A DNA stretch of 22,635 nucleotides from Hypsibius dujardini (taxonomy: Eukaryota; Tardigrada; Eutardigrada; Parachela; Hypsibiidae): contig LRSR01011762.1 in assembly GCA_001579985.1 (NCBI GenBank), positions 1-22,635 on the forward strand, read 5' to 3'. The notes under the pieces are model-generated. The model was given only the letters and a program-made list of their open reading frames with translations. It searched no databases and was not told the DNA's origin. The position numbers and the translations under genes are program-made. Of this stretch, positions 9,926 to 19,723 are shown in pieces. Every line of letters begins with the position of its first letter. Position 1 is the first letter of the stretch.

Positions 9926-10380
9926 TTAATCGAACCAGTGCTCCTTCTTTTCCGCAACGTTCGTCGCTTCCGCGTTGGTGAGTAGCGCGTCCTCTTCGGC
10001 CAGCCGCTCGCCCATCGTCTGGCTGATGGTGTTGTGCACGTCCAAAAACGTGTGCATATTCTCGGCATCCAACAGGTCGTCCGCGGCCGCGCCTGCCGCA
10101 TGAGCAAACGACCACGCTTGCGGACCATCGAAATTGGTCTGCTTCTCGATGGCGTACAGGACGTAGTGCAGGAAATTGGACTGGTCGCGTCGGCCAGCCA
10201 GACTTGGGTCGGCCATCGCCTCGGCCATGTATTTCTCCACCACGCGGGCAGGGTACAGCACGAGGCTCATGCATCTGAGGAACTGTTCCTTTGTGATGCC
10301 ATTGGCTTTGAAGCACTAAAAAACAGACAAGGCAGAATAGAAAACATGAAAAGGCAAGACATAATATAGACATACAAACT

Positions 10381-10412
<32 letters not shown>

Positions 10413-12002
10413 AACCCGTGGCAGACAGAATAGACAGGCAAGCAGACGGGTGAAAAACTGCCAGACGCAGACAGACAAACAGACGGATGGGCAGGCAGGC
10501 AGATAGACGATATACAGCCACATAGACAAACAGGTTGAAGACAGACGGATAAACAGAAATAAACAGACAGACTGACAGACAGACAGACAGATAGACAGAC
10601 AGGCATCACTTACGTCAAGAATCTGTTGCACTTCATTTGAATCGCTAACGGATAATGGAATTGAAACCTTCAACTGCTCGCGAATCATTGACCTAAGTTT
10701 TTCAGACGGGATTTTCAACCACGCCGACACTGGTAAAAGATGATAATGCTTGGTGAAACATGATTTCGGGTCAGCTGGCTTAATTAAGGATCCTCTGGCG
10801 AGCGTGAGTTGGAAACGCTCCCGTTGGCAGGTTAAAAGTTTCACACTGATACCCGTCACCTATGAAATTCCATAACACTCATCAAATCAGCAAGTGGATT
10901 GCGTCTGCCGTCCTGCACACTTCTGTAAGGTTCGGTTATCTGTCTGTTCATTCGGTCTGGCTGGGCTCATAATGGTCAAGTTGTTTGTTGGTCACGAGTG
11001 ACAAGCTTGTCGGTTACAAGAGCTGATCAATGTTAAATGGAGAACGATTGTCTGTCTGCCTATGTGTCTGTCTGTCTGCCTACGTGTCTCTCTATCTCCG
11101 TCTGTCTCCCTATGTGTCTGTCTGTGTCTGTCTGTGTCTTTCTGTCTGCCTACGTGTCTCTCTATCTCCGTCTGTCTCCCTATGTGTCTGTCTGTGTCTG
11201 TCTGCCTGTGTGTCTGTCTGTCTGCCTACGTGTCTCTCTATCTCCGTCTGTCTCCCTATGTGTCTGTCTGTGTCTGTTTGTCTGTCTGCCTGTGTGTATA
11301 TGTGTCTGTCTGTCTGACTACAAGTCCGTCAGTTCGTGTTGCCTATCCGACGGTCTGGTTTTCCGGTCTTCTCAAATACTTACCTTCATACTCTGCAGAA
11401 ACGCGAGTCGTCTCAGAGCTTCGTTGTAATTCACCGCCAACGAAAGATAATCCGGTTCATTCTTAAACCGGAACAACTCCGGATCATTCTCTATAGCTGT
11501 TAGACGCCGATCCATAGTGTCCGCGGCTAAACTCATGACGTGCAGATGCGAAGCCAACTGGTACGTGGCGATGCCGTGCTTCTTGAGGACAGCCTCTTTC
11601 TCCGCAAAGCACTCGACAAAGGATGAAACGATCTTGGGATATTGCATGGCCACCGTTCTGATGTCTAGACCGTAGAATGTGGGATATCGTTCGAGGAATT
11701 CCTTGAGTTCCCGGTCTGTTTTCCGCAAGATCACGCCGTAGGAGAGAAACTTCTCTTTCGGGATGCCAAAGTCGGTGATGATGTATTGAATCTGTCGCTG
11801 AATGCGCTTCACTGGCCGAAATGAAGCGGAAGACTTCATGATAATCTTGAAGATCCGCTGGACGTTGGCGGGATCGGGGAAGAGTGTCTGGATATATTCA
11901 CGAATGGCCAGCATTCGGAGATCGGTTAATGTCTGAAGCAGAAACAGTTTCACTAGACAAACAGACAGACAGACAAACAAATAGACAGACAGACAGACAG
12001 AA

Positions 12003-12049
<47 letters not shown>

Positions 12050-12096
12050 TAAATAGTCAGGCAGGCAGGTAGATAGATAGATAGACATACAAACAT

Positions 12097-12153
<57 letters not shown>

Positions 12154-13815
12154 TATATAGATAGTCAGGCAAGCAGGTAGACAGACAGACAGATAGATAG
12201 TCAAACAGGCAGGTAGATAGACTGGCAGACAGAGAGACAGAGAGACAGACAGGACAGACAGATAGTAACATAAGCAGCATCTTCAATCCACAAACTGGTC
12301 CCCCGTAATCAGCCGAAGAAGACTGAAAATGAACGTACGAGAAACGCCGCCGTAGATTCAGTCACTTTGCTGAGCGGTTCCTGCTGTGCAGCATCGTCGA
12401 TTTTCAATTCCGTCAGTAGATTCCGTAAGACGCTGCGAGTCACACTGAAACTGTCTGAATCAATGGCATCCTTAGCGCTCACCTTCCTCAATAACAAAAA
12501 ATGGTAGATCACCATATCCGTCGTGAATGTCTGCCAGCCACATTCCTGAAAGAAAAGATCAGTCAAAAACTAAAACGACACCGTTCTGTGTCCACGGAAA
12601 AAAATCAATCAAATTAAAAAGTGGAACGACAACGAAACCCAAATCCCAATCAATCAGCTGTTTCAATCAATTATCACACAGGCTGAGAGTTAGTGTGCCG
12701 GCATTGCTTGCTTGATCGATTGATTGATTGCTTGGCTGGCCGATTGATTCGAAGCATATCAACGCAGTATAAATTTCATCACAGCTGGCGGAGAAACTTG
12801 CTACGGTTCACCAGGCGTTGATTGATTTAGTGTAGTACGTGCAAAATGGAAAAGCATTGATTGATACTTTGGCCAGTCAAGTGCAACGTTTCGGTTTGAT
12901 CAATCTATCAATCTCTCGCCTATCACTATTCATATCAGTCAATCAACCAATCAATCGAGTGTTCCCTCGCCAACCTCGCAATGTTACGCGTGCCTTGTGG
13001 CACCAATCAATCAAGCTTTGCCCACTCTACACGAAATCGGTCAACGATTGGCGAACCGTAGAAAGTTTCTCCGCCAGCTGTAGTTTAATTGCGGATTCTC
13101 ATTCTCATTCAAGTTCCCTCAATTCCCTAACTGCAAAAACACACAGCGAATTCTCTTTTACCACTTGAAAAATCAGAATCAAAAATCTTTCCATCTCTCA
13201 GGCTCCCAGAATAAACGAATTTTGCTCATTTTTTCGATGCAACTGACTATAAAATCGACTGATTGATTGATTGATTGACTGATTGATCGATTGACTGATC
13301 GACTGATTGACTGATTGATTGATTGACTGACTGACTGCTTGATTGATTACTCAACTGATTGATTGATTGCTCACCTGAAAAAGCTCCAAGGTATCCTCCA
13401 CCAACTCCGGTTTCAACGCGAAAATGCCCGGGTTCCGTTCCGCCTCGCCGTTATCGATGGAAAAGCGTTTAAAAATTCGGCTGATTAGCTGAAACTGATC
13501 GGCTTTCACCTCCAACCGGCCGATTCTGCTCCTGTCGATGGCGAGGACGTCGGTGGCTGTTCCTTGCTCGTATTTCAGCGGTTCCACTGCTGCTCCCGTC
13601 GCGGTTGTGGTGGCGGGCCGCGGTCCCCAGGGCGCCACGCGGATGTGCCGTCCGTTGATGGTGACGACACGAATGCCGTCACCGCCACGGATGGGGGCAT
13701 TCTTCAGACGCGGAACAGGAATGTCCAGCGCAGACGCGGCAAAACGACGCGATGGAACAGACGAGCCGAGGGCGGACCGTTGGAGTACTTTGCGACAAAT
13801 CCGGCATAGTATCAT
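9926..13815 (-). CDS. mTERF-like mitochondrial protein, 610 residues
   Basis: Five minus-strand exons, 13375-13815, 12339-12545, 11384-11932, 10614-10859 and 9926-10315, are all phase 0 and join without a stop. The N-terminus (MILCRICRKVLQRS, then SRRFAAS) is Arg-rich and amphipathic, as in a mitochondrial presequence. Residues ~125-400 contain helical repeats with the proline-initiated pattern of mTERF motifs: NPGIFALKPELVEDTLELFQ, RYPTFYGLDIRTVAMQYPKI, then VLKKHGI and ENDPELFRFKN. mTERF proteins bind nucleic acid and act in mitochondrial transcription, replication or ribosome assembly. The protein is longer than most family members (about 400 residues); the C-terminal ~130 residues (exon 5) are acidic and Ala-rich and I do not recognise them. 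The gene is head-to-head with TAF12. The family call rests on repeat pattern and targeting signal, not a search; another mitochondrial alpha-helical repeat protein remains possible. Confidence 0.65.
10378..10608. repeat. (ACAG)n tract in mTERF-like gene intron 4
   Basis: ACAG units with variants fill most of intron 10316-10613. On the sense strand it reads CTGT and abuts the exon 4 donor. Confidence 0.95.
11048..11322. repeat. CTGT tract with 70-76-bp higher-order repeat, intron 3 of mTERF-like gene
   Basis: A higher-order unit containing GCCTACGTGTCTCTCTATCT and CCGTCTGTCTCCCTATG occurs three times, starting near 11079, 11149 and 11225. Sense-strand reading is ACAG, opposite to introns 2 and 4 of the same gene. 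Confidence 0.95.
11957..12268. repeat. (ACAG)n tract in mTERF-like gene intron 2
   Basis: About 310 bp of ACAG, ATAG and AGGC units, including perfect (ACAG) runs of more than 60 bp. On the sense strand it reads CTGT and lies just after the exon 2 donor. Confidence 0.95.
12781..13081. mobile_element. 301-bp element with long terminal inverted repeats (MITE-like)
   Basis: The left end ACAGCTGGCGGAGAAACTT and its continuation GCTACGGTTCACC match the reverse complement of the right end at 30 of 32 positions. Weaker inverted similarity extends to about 80 bp, then AATCAATCAACC sequence fills the centre. It lies in intron 1 of the mTERF-like gene (12546-13374) and has no coding capacity. No clear target-site duplication is visible. 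A related copy lies at 15633-15932. Confidence 0.7.
13252..13372. repeat. (TTGA)n tract at the 5' end of intron 1, mTERF-like gene
   Basis: GATTGATTGACTGATTGATC-type units run up to the exon 1 donor at 13374. On the gene's sense strand it reads TCAA-type. Confidence 0.95.
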
Positions 13816-14293
13816 TTTGTGGCTTGAGAACGGTTACGACTTTATGATTATTATGGATAGAAACAAAGAAAAAAAAACAGGATAATTAAGCAAGAAACCA
13901 AGAGTCAGAAAATCATAAAAATCCAAATGGAGAGAACAAGTTGTTCTCCAGCGAGAACATGTTATTAGGAATCGAACGTATCGCACCGACTGACGAGATT
14001 GTAAACAAACTAATCCAGTCAATCAATCGAAGCTACTGCGGCTAAAATGTGCGATTTGTTCCATTTATTTGCAACTGCATTATTTCATTTTTAGTCGCTC
14101 ATTCAGTCTGGTCTTGCCTTCCGCAGCAGAATATTAGATCGAGAATCCATCTACTACTGTCCCACAAAACGCGTGTGCTACTTTATCACCCGTTGCACAA
14201 ATACGGAGCATTCGAATCGGAATGTGATTGGGCAACTGTAATTTTGTTTCGCCCGCCTTGAAGGATCCCGACGGAAATCATCCCGAAAAAAGC
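13816..14293. promoter_or_regulatory. Divergent promoter region, mTERF-like gene and TAF12
   Basis: 478 bp separate the two start codons, so both 5' UTRs and a shared or back-to-back promoter must lie here. It contains the perfect half-site palindrome AGAACAAGTTGTTCT (13933-13947) followed by AGAACATGTT (13955-13964). No TATA box is obvious for either gene. Confidence 0.6.
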
Positions 14294-15616
14294 ATGGCCA
14301 ACAGTCCGTCCGGATCGGGATCGGCGTTGCCGTTGCACCTTCAATCCGCCCTGCCATCCCATTCCGTGGGCAGCCCCAGTGGAAGCTCCGAATCACTTGA
14401 CTCGCCGTCCTCGCCACAGCGCCAGCTCAACAACAGTAATAATATTCCTCCTCACAGTCAAGGCTCCCCCAGTAGTGCGTCTTACAGCGTGGCCTCACCT
14501 CCGTTTTCCGGGAGCGTCATCCAAACGGCACCCAGCTCCGCTCGCCCATTTTCCGGACCGAACCCCTTCACGGCCAATCCGCCGGATCCGGTCAAGTCTC
14601 CCCCTCCAGTCGGCGGTAGGTTCTGTTGAAGCACTCGCTTCACACAGTGATTGATCGATTGATTGGTTGATTGATTGGTTGATTGATTGGTTGATTGATT
14701 GGTTGATTCAGTGATTGATTGATTGATTGATAAGTGGTGCTTGTTCCCCGTTTTCGAAATTAGTCTCATTTATTATTGTTTTGCCTGCGGTTGGTCATGT
14801 AATTGTTGCAGCATCATCAGTATCTTTCTCGAAAACGGTGGTACTTGTTGAATTCGTTGAGCACAGTCTTTTTCTATGATTGAAGTACTTAAGATTGTTT
14901 GTTCCTTCAATTGATTGGTTGATCCGTTGCGATTTATTGATGCAAATGCTGTACAGCAACAGTTTTAGACTGAACTGAACTGAACTGAAATCACTTCTAG
15001 TGGTAGGACAATTTATTAACCTAGGTCTGTCTTAGTCCGGTCCGCGTCTCTGTTTCCAGTGATTCACGGACCGAATTCCTCCGCGAACGGATCTTCCGCA
15101 TCATCGTCAACCACCGAACACGCCAAATCCCCCGCGGTATCACACGCCGCTGCGAGCTCAGCCGCGACGGCGACCTTAACCGCAGCGTCGTCTTCCGCCC
15201 CGTCGACCTCATCGAAAAAGTCTCTAGCCGCGTCCGCGTCCGTCGCGGCAAGCACAACGGCGACCTCGGTGGTGCCGAAGAGCGAGCTCCCCTTACTCCT
15301 CTCCAAAGACAAGCTTGACCAGCTGACCAAGTCGGTCGACCCCAACCTCAAACTGGATGACGACGTGCAGGAATTCCTGCAGCAGTACGCGGGCGAATTA
15401 GTGGACGAGATCGCCACCATGTCGGCGAAGCTGGCGCAGGCGCGCAAGAGTAAAGTGCTGGAGGTGCAGGACGTCAAGTATTATCTCGAGCACAACTGGA
15501 ACATGTTCATCCCCGGATTCGGGGCCGACGCGATCAAGGCCAAGCGGAAGCTGCCGGAAACGGAGGCGCATAAGAACCGACAGGCGATCATAAAGAAGCA
15601 CCTGAAGAAATTCTGA
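14294..15616 (+). CDS. Taf12: TFIID/SAGA subunit TAF12
   Basis: Two exons, 14294-14615 and 15060-15616, join at a GTAGG donor and a TTTCCAG acceptor, with Val split across the junction, giving 292 residues. The C-terminal ~105 residues are the TAF12 histone fold: LSKDKLDQLTKSVDPNLKLD, DVQEFLQQYAGELVDEIA, ARKSKVLEVQDVKYYLEHNW, NMFIPGFG and TEAHKNRQAIIKKH. TAF12 pairs with TAF4 through H2B/H2A-like folds in TFIID, and with ADA1 in SAGA. The N-terminal ~180 residues are Ser/Pro/Ala-rich and apparently disordered (SPSGSGSALPLH and an Ala/Thr/Ser run in exon 2). ATG 14294 is the first in frame after a TGA at 14225-14227. The gene is divergent from the mTERF-like gene. Confidence is high because the histone fold is nearly diagnostic. 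Confidence 0.96.
14647..14732. repeat. (TTGATTGATTGG)n tract in TAF12 intron
   Basis: About seven 12-bp units of TTGATTGATTGG in sense orientation lie 30 bp after the exon 1 donor. Confidence 0.95.
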
Positions 15617-15632
15617 AAGTGGGGATGTAATG

Positions 15633-15932
15633 CTTCGGTTTGATCAATCAATCAACCATAGATTCACCTATCCGTGTTCAAATTCAAACAATCAACCAAT
15701 CAATCAACCATAGACCCACATATCCGTGTTCGATTCAGACAATCAACCAATCAATCAACCATACACCCACCTATCGGTGTTCGATTCAGACAATCAACCA
15801 ATCAATCGACCGTTTATTCGCCGACCTGATAACGTTTCACGTCTCTTGTGGCACCAAGTCAATCAAGCTTGCGCGTACTGCACCAAATCAATCAACGACT
15901 GGCGAACCGTAGCAAGTTTTTCCGCCAGCTGT
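15633..15932. mobile_element. Related copy of the TTGATT-family element, one terminus only
   Basis: The segment matches the central and right part of the element at 12781-13081: CGGTTTGATCAATC near the start, GTGGCACCAA, and CGACTGGCGAACCGTAGCAA through TCCGCCAGCTGT at the end. It differs by a tandemly expanded core, three copies of an about 58-bp unit with AATCAACCAATCAATCAACC and CCTATCCGTGTTCGATTCAG. The left inverted terminus is missing. It begins 17 bp after the TAF12 stop, so it probably lies in the 3' UTR. Confidence 0.65.
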
Positions 15933-16064
15933 AATATCTTCCGCATTAATCGACTGTGTACGAAGCAGATGTAGAACAAGTAAAATGGTTGGAATTTTGG
16001 ACACACACAATCAAGGTTTTCAAAAATCAACCAATCAAATCCGGGAGAACCGGTTATTTTGGGG

Positions 16065-16118
16065 AGAACATGCTGTTCTGGAGGGAACATATGTTCCTCA
16101 AGCGAGAACCTATGTTCC
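16065..16118. repeat. Cluster of AGAACA/TGTTCT palindromes
   Basis: AGAACATGCTGTTCT (16065-16079), the perfect 14-bp palindrome GGAACATATGTTCC (16084-16097) and GAACCTATGTTCC (16106-16118) follow one another. The first matches the steroid-receptor inverted-repeat consensus, but function is not shown. Confidence 0.7.
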
Positions 16119-16388
16119 AGCATTTTAATACTAGGATCATCAGTTTCTTCGTACTTACCAGTACGAGGTAAAACTTTTAATTCGGCGAACTTCTTCTGTT
16201 CCCTGCTACATCAAAAGCTGCGATCTTACACACAATCGGAAGCTTTGACAACGTTAAAGAAAATTTTGCCAACTAAATGGCATACAAAGCAAGACAAGGA
16301 TCCCGTTGTATAGAACGGACGATTGTCTGGAAAAACCAAGGTGAAATTTCTGTGACTGTTTTGGCTGCTCGAATAGATCAATCAACTG

Positions 16389-16506
16389 AGTACACGTGGC
16401 CAGATTACTGCGTGGCAGAGTTCAAACCAATCTTCAGCCGGGCGCAAGCGAAATTGGGTGGCCCGAGTTTGAGCCAAACACCCAGTATTGTGGCCATGTG
16501 TGTACT
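16389..16506. repeat. Fold-back repeat with AGTACACRTGGCCA arms
   Basis: AGTACACGTGGCCAGATTACT at the left and its near reverse complement AGTATTGTGGCCATGTGTGT ACT at the right form arms of about 40 bp around a short centre. A related sequence, CAGTACGCACATGGCCAAAA, lies at 6978-6997, so this is a dispersed family. The rest of 15933-16738 shows no gene. Confidence 0.6.
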
Positions 16507-16738
16507 CTTCGTTGCCATTTGGCGAACACGTGCGCCCCCTGCTGTCCTCACGTCTCCGAATTCAAAGCGATTTCGACGTTCTCCGAATTAAAGTTTCACC
16601 TCGTACCTATTTTTCTTGCGTGAACCTCACTCAAGTTCCCAAACGATTTATTTTGAATCCCACTTGTAATTTCCTAGCGTTTTCCTGCCATTTTGACAGT
16701 GGGCTACGTTGCCGCGGACAGGAATTGAATCCAACACG

Positions 16739-17842
16739 ATGAATTCATCTCGTCAGACCAAAAATGCCTCAGAATCGCACGATCTCCCCCAGCAACGCCA
16801 TCGCGATAATAATCCCGGCGGATCATCAATGCCCGATGGGATTCCGACGTCGGGGACCAGCGTCGCTCCTGCGGTTGAGAGGAGGCTGGAAGCGGGGAAG
16901 TCCGCAGAGACGTCCTCAACATCCCAGTCGCAAAATCCCATTGTAAGGCTGCCACTCCGTCGTGTGTTGGGTTGACTGTACACGGCGCACGGAGTTGGAG
17001 AATGTGTATTTTGAGCTAGAAAAGAAAGAGAGAAGGTGCTCAGTGAGTGGAAACGGTTGCTCATGTCAGAGAATGTGGCACTAGGTGGGACTGTTGGGCA
17101 GCAAGCGAAAACGTGGAGGCAAAGTCACCCTCAAGACGGGAGTCTTGACGCCGGATAAGCGCGCCAAGACCGAGGATGCCACTTCCGGAGCGTCAGCTGT
17201 TTCAGCAAAGGTAAGGGATGCTTCCCGAAGAGATGCGAAACGGATAATTACTCCGACTGGTTCATAAAGTGCGTGTACGGTCGATTGATTGATTTGCATG
17301 AAAGGCAGTGGCAATGTAAAGTGGTCGATTGATTGGTTGATTGTTGGAGTTACTGAAAATATTCATTGATGGTTTAATTACTACTACTACGCTGCAAATG
17401 AGTTTGACTTTGTGAAGTGATTTGTTTTCTGTTTTGGTGGGATGGTGTGTCTGTTTTTATTTTGAATACTAGTCACCATATTTATTTCCAAAAAGAATGC
17501 ACAAAGTATTTGTGGCATCGATTGTTTGTGATGTCATTTTAATGCTTACATCGGATTGGTTGATTGGTTGATTCACAGTCTTTGATTGGTTGATTGGTTG
17601 ATTCACAGTCTTTGTTGGTTGATTGGTTGATTCACAGTCTTTGATTGGTTGATTAGTTGATTCACAGGCTTTGATAGATTGATTGGTTGATACACAGTCT
17701 TTGTTGGTTGATTGGTTGATTCACAGTCTTTGATTGGACTACGTTGTAGGAATCGTCATCCAACGCCTACCTGGAGGAGATGAAGAAGTACTCCGACCAG
17801 CTGTGCGCGGAAGAACGGCACGCCCGACCGTTGGTCAAGTAG
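16739..17842 (+). CDS. Unrecognised small basic, probably nuclear protein (140 residues)
   Basis: Three exons, 16739-16942, 17085-17210 and 17750-17842, are all phase 0 and give 140 residues ending in a TAG. The N-terminal half is polar and Ser/Asn/Gln-rich (MNSSRQTKNASESHDLPQQR). The middle has two basic clusters, SKRKRGGK and TPDKRAKTED, spaced like a bipartite nuclear localisation signal. The C-terminus is a short amphipathic helix (SSNAYLEEMKKYSDQLCAEE). Splice sites are CCATT/GTAAGG, ACTAG/GTGG, GCAAAG/GTAAGG and TTGTAG/GAATC; both acceptors have weak pyrimidine tracts. A good acceptor (CCATTTTGACAG, 16699) 39 bp before the ATG suggests an upstream non-coding exon. I assign no family. 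The exon model is supported by three phase-matching junctions; RNA could change the last exon. Confidence 0.6.
17281..17345. repeat. Short TTGATTGATT tracts in intron 2 of the small basic protein gene
   Basis: Two short stretches of TTGATTGATTTG and TTGATTGGTTGATTG in sense orientation. Confidence 0.85.
17549..17735. repeat. About 29-bp tandem repeat carrying TTCACAG acceptor-like motifs
   Basis: Six variant copies of GATTGGTTGATTCACAGTCT and TTG lie immediately upstream of the exon 3 acceptor at 17748-17749. Each copy ends in CACAG preceded by a T-rich stretch, resembling a 3' splice site. Confidence 0.92.
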
Positions 17843-18465
17843 ATAGACAATTGTCTTCCGGGTACGACCTATTAATACCTTCTGCTCCACATGCGAGTGG
17901 AGGTCTCTCCTTCGTTGTCTCCTACATATTCGTTTGGACTTTCTTCGGTTCGAATATTATTACTTCATTTTAGCTTAAACCTCTTTCCTTTATTTCCTTT
18001 TTTGTGGGTGCACTCTGTCGTTCAGTCAGTCAGTCGTGACTTACCGTTAACTGAAGATGCAGCAGAAAAATCTTCAATTTTCTTCAGGTATCTCAATACC
18101 GCCTTTTCTCTTCCGCCGTCTGTTGTATTCGTTCTGCGTTTGACATTTATTCGGTGTCTGCGTGTAATACACGACCACGTGTCTGACGGCCGTCTCAGCA
18201 ACCGATATCCGGTATGGAGGGCTCTTCATTCATCAATCGCAGCGAATTTTTTCCTCGCGAAGTAGCAATGCCGAAGTGTCACTTGAAGCACCGCACATCG
18301 CTAACCTTCTGGGTTTATCGAGTGAAGAACGCTCTCTCAGACGGCTTTTGTGCTCATTTGGCAGCATGCAAGGTCACTAGTGTTCAAAATTTTCCGCTAC
18401 TTTATTTCAGACAAACGGCAGTGATTTTTTGAGTTTCTTGATTCTCGCTCCATGGAATCTCCAGT

Positions 18466-18855
18466 TATTTGTCTGTCTGTCTGCCAGTTTGTCTGTTCGT
18501 TCGTTTGCGCTTCCCCTCGTCTGTCTGTCTGTCTGCCTGTCTATTTGCCTATCTGTCTGTCTATTTGTCCCCTTGGCAGTCTATCTGTCTGTCTGTCTGC
18601 CTGTCTGTCTGCCTGTCTGTCCGCCTGTTTGTCTGTCTGCCTATTTTTACCCTTGGATGTCTATCTGTCCTTTGTCTGTCTGCCTGACTATCTTGTCCAC
18701 TCGTCCGTGCGCTCTTTCCCTTGGCAGTCCTTGTCCGTCTATCTGCCTACTTTTCTGTCTGCCTACCTACGTGTCTGTCTTTTGGTCTGACTACCCCTCG
18801 CTCTGCCTGGCTGCCTTTCTATCCATACGGCCTGTTTGTCTATCTATTTGTTTAT
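18466..18855. repeat. (CTGT)n tract downstream of the small basic protein gene
   Basis: Degenerate CTGT, CTGC and CTAT units of about 390 bp, in sense orientation for the plus-strand gene. The rest of 17843-19723 has no gene I can support apart from the candidate exon at 18872 and the repeats listed. Confidence 0.93.
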
Positions 18856-18871
18856 TTGTTTGAATTTTCAG

Positions 18872-19054
18872 GACTGTTCGTTTTCAGTGGATCCTGACGT
18901 ATCAGTGCTCCCAACGGTACCGGTCCAATACAGACTTCCTAAACTTCCCAAGCAAACCGATGATATACGTCATTTCCTGTTTATCCAGCCCTGTATGCTT
19001 GCATCGAGTCAGCACAATCGGACCGTTATTGTTATGCATGAACCGGGTTGTTGA
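18872..19054 (+). other. Candidate alternative last exon (61 codons)
   Basis: A typical acceptor (TTTGTTTGAATTTTCAG) precedes an open phase-0 stretch starting Asp-Cys-Ser-Phe and ending in TGA. Phase 0 would allow joining to exon 2 of the small basic protein gene (donor at 17210). The encoded peptide has no recognisable domain, so a 3' UTR or intergenic origin is equally likely. Confidence 0.25.
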
Positions 19055-19433
19055 GTGTTGTGTCTGATGTCTGTGTCTGTGTCATCTCCTCAACTTGGAA
19101 AGGATGTCGAGAGTGCCGGTAACGATGGCTGTACCGTAGTATAGGCTCATTCATCGAATAGCTGGCCAGACCGGAAACAACACAGCCAACCCCGGACCGG
19201 GTTGACGGTAAAAAATCATCTAAAGTTTCATTATCATTCGGTATAGTGTATGTCAAATCAGCGAGCCAAAGGAGAAAGCAACCACGGCATATGGCCTCAG
19301 ACATCTATCGAAATCCGACTGAATTGTGACAGGAGAGAGAAACAAAACACGATTGGTGTTTACATCTACACATGCAGTTGCGAGTGCTGGTGAGTGGAAC
19401 TCAAGGTCGCACAGGACGAAATATAAAAGTGTA

Positions 19434-19590
19434 AAATCAACCAATCAACAGGCCGGAGTGACTCTCAATTAATCAAGCAATCAACTGATCGAAGTGACTC
19501 AATCAATCAACCGATCAACAGATCGGAGTGACTCTCAACCAATCAATCAATCAACACACTGGAGTAACTCTCAATCAACCAATCAATCAA
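19434..19590. repeat. AATCAACC-family tandem repeat with GGAGTGACTCTC spacers
   Basis: About four copies of an about 40-50-bp unit alternate AATCAATCAACCGATCAACA with GATCGGAGTGACTCTC. It lies downstream of the convergent gene pair. Confidence 0.9.
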
Positions 19591-19723
19591 ATGGAGGAAT
19601 TGTCCAATAGCCCCGGTTTTGGCACCACTTGTCTGGCATCCAGACATATCTCTATGCGCAGGCGTAGTTTTCGTTGTCTTGAGTGCAGATACAGACGATG
19701 ATGTCTGACTGGACGTCTGTCTT

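Noticed and set aside
15064-15477. Minus-strand 137-codon open frame
   Set aside because: It is the antisense shadow of TAF12 exon 2.
17734-17973. Plus-strand 79-codon open frame with a hydrophobic C-terminus
   Set aside because: It overlaps exon 3 of the small basic protein gene in another frame, and has no splice-consistent upstream exon.
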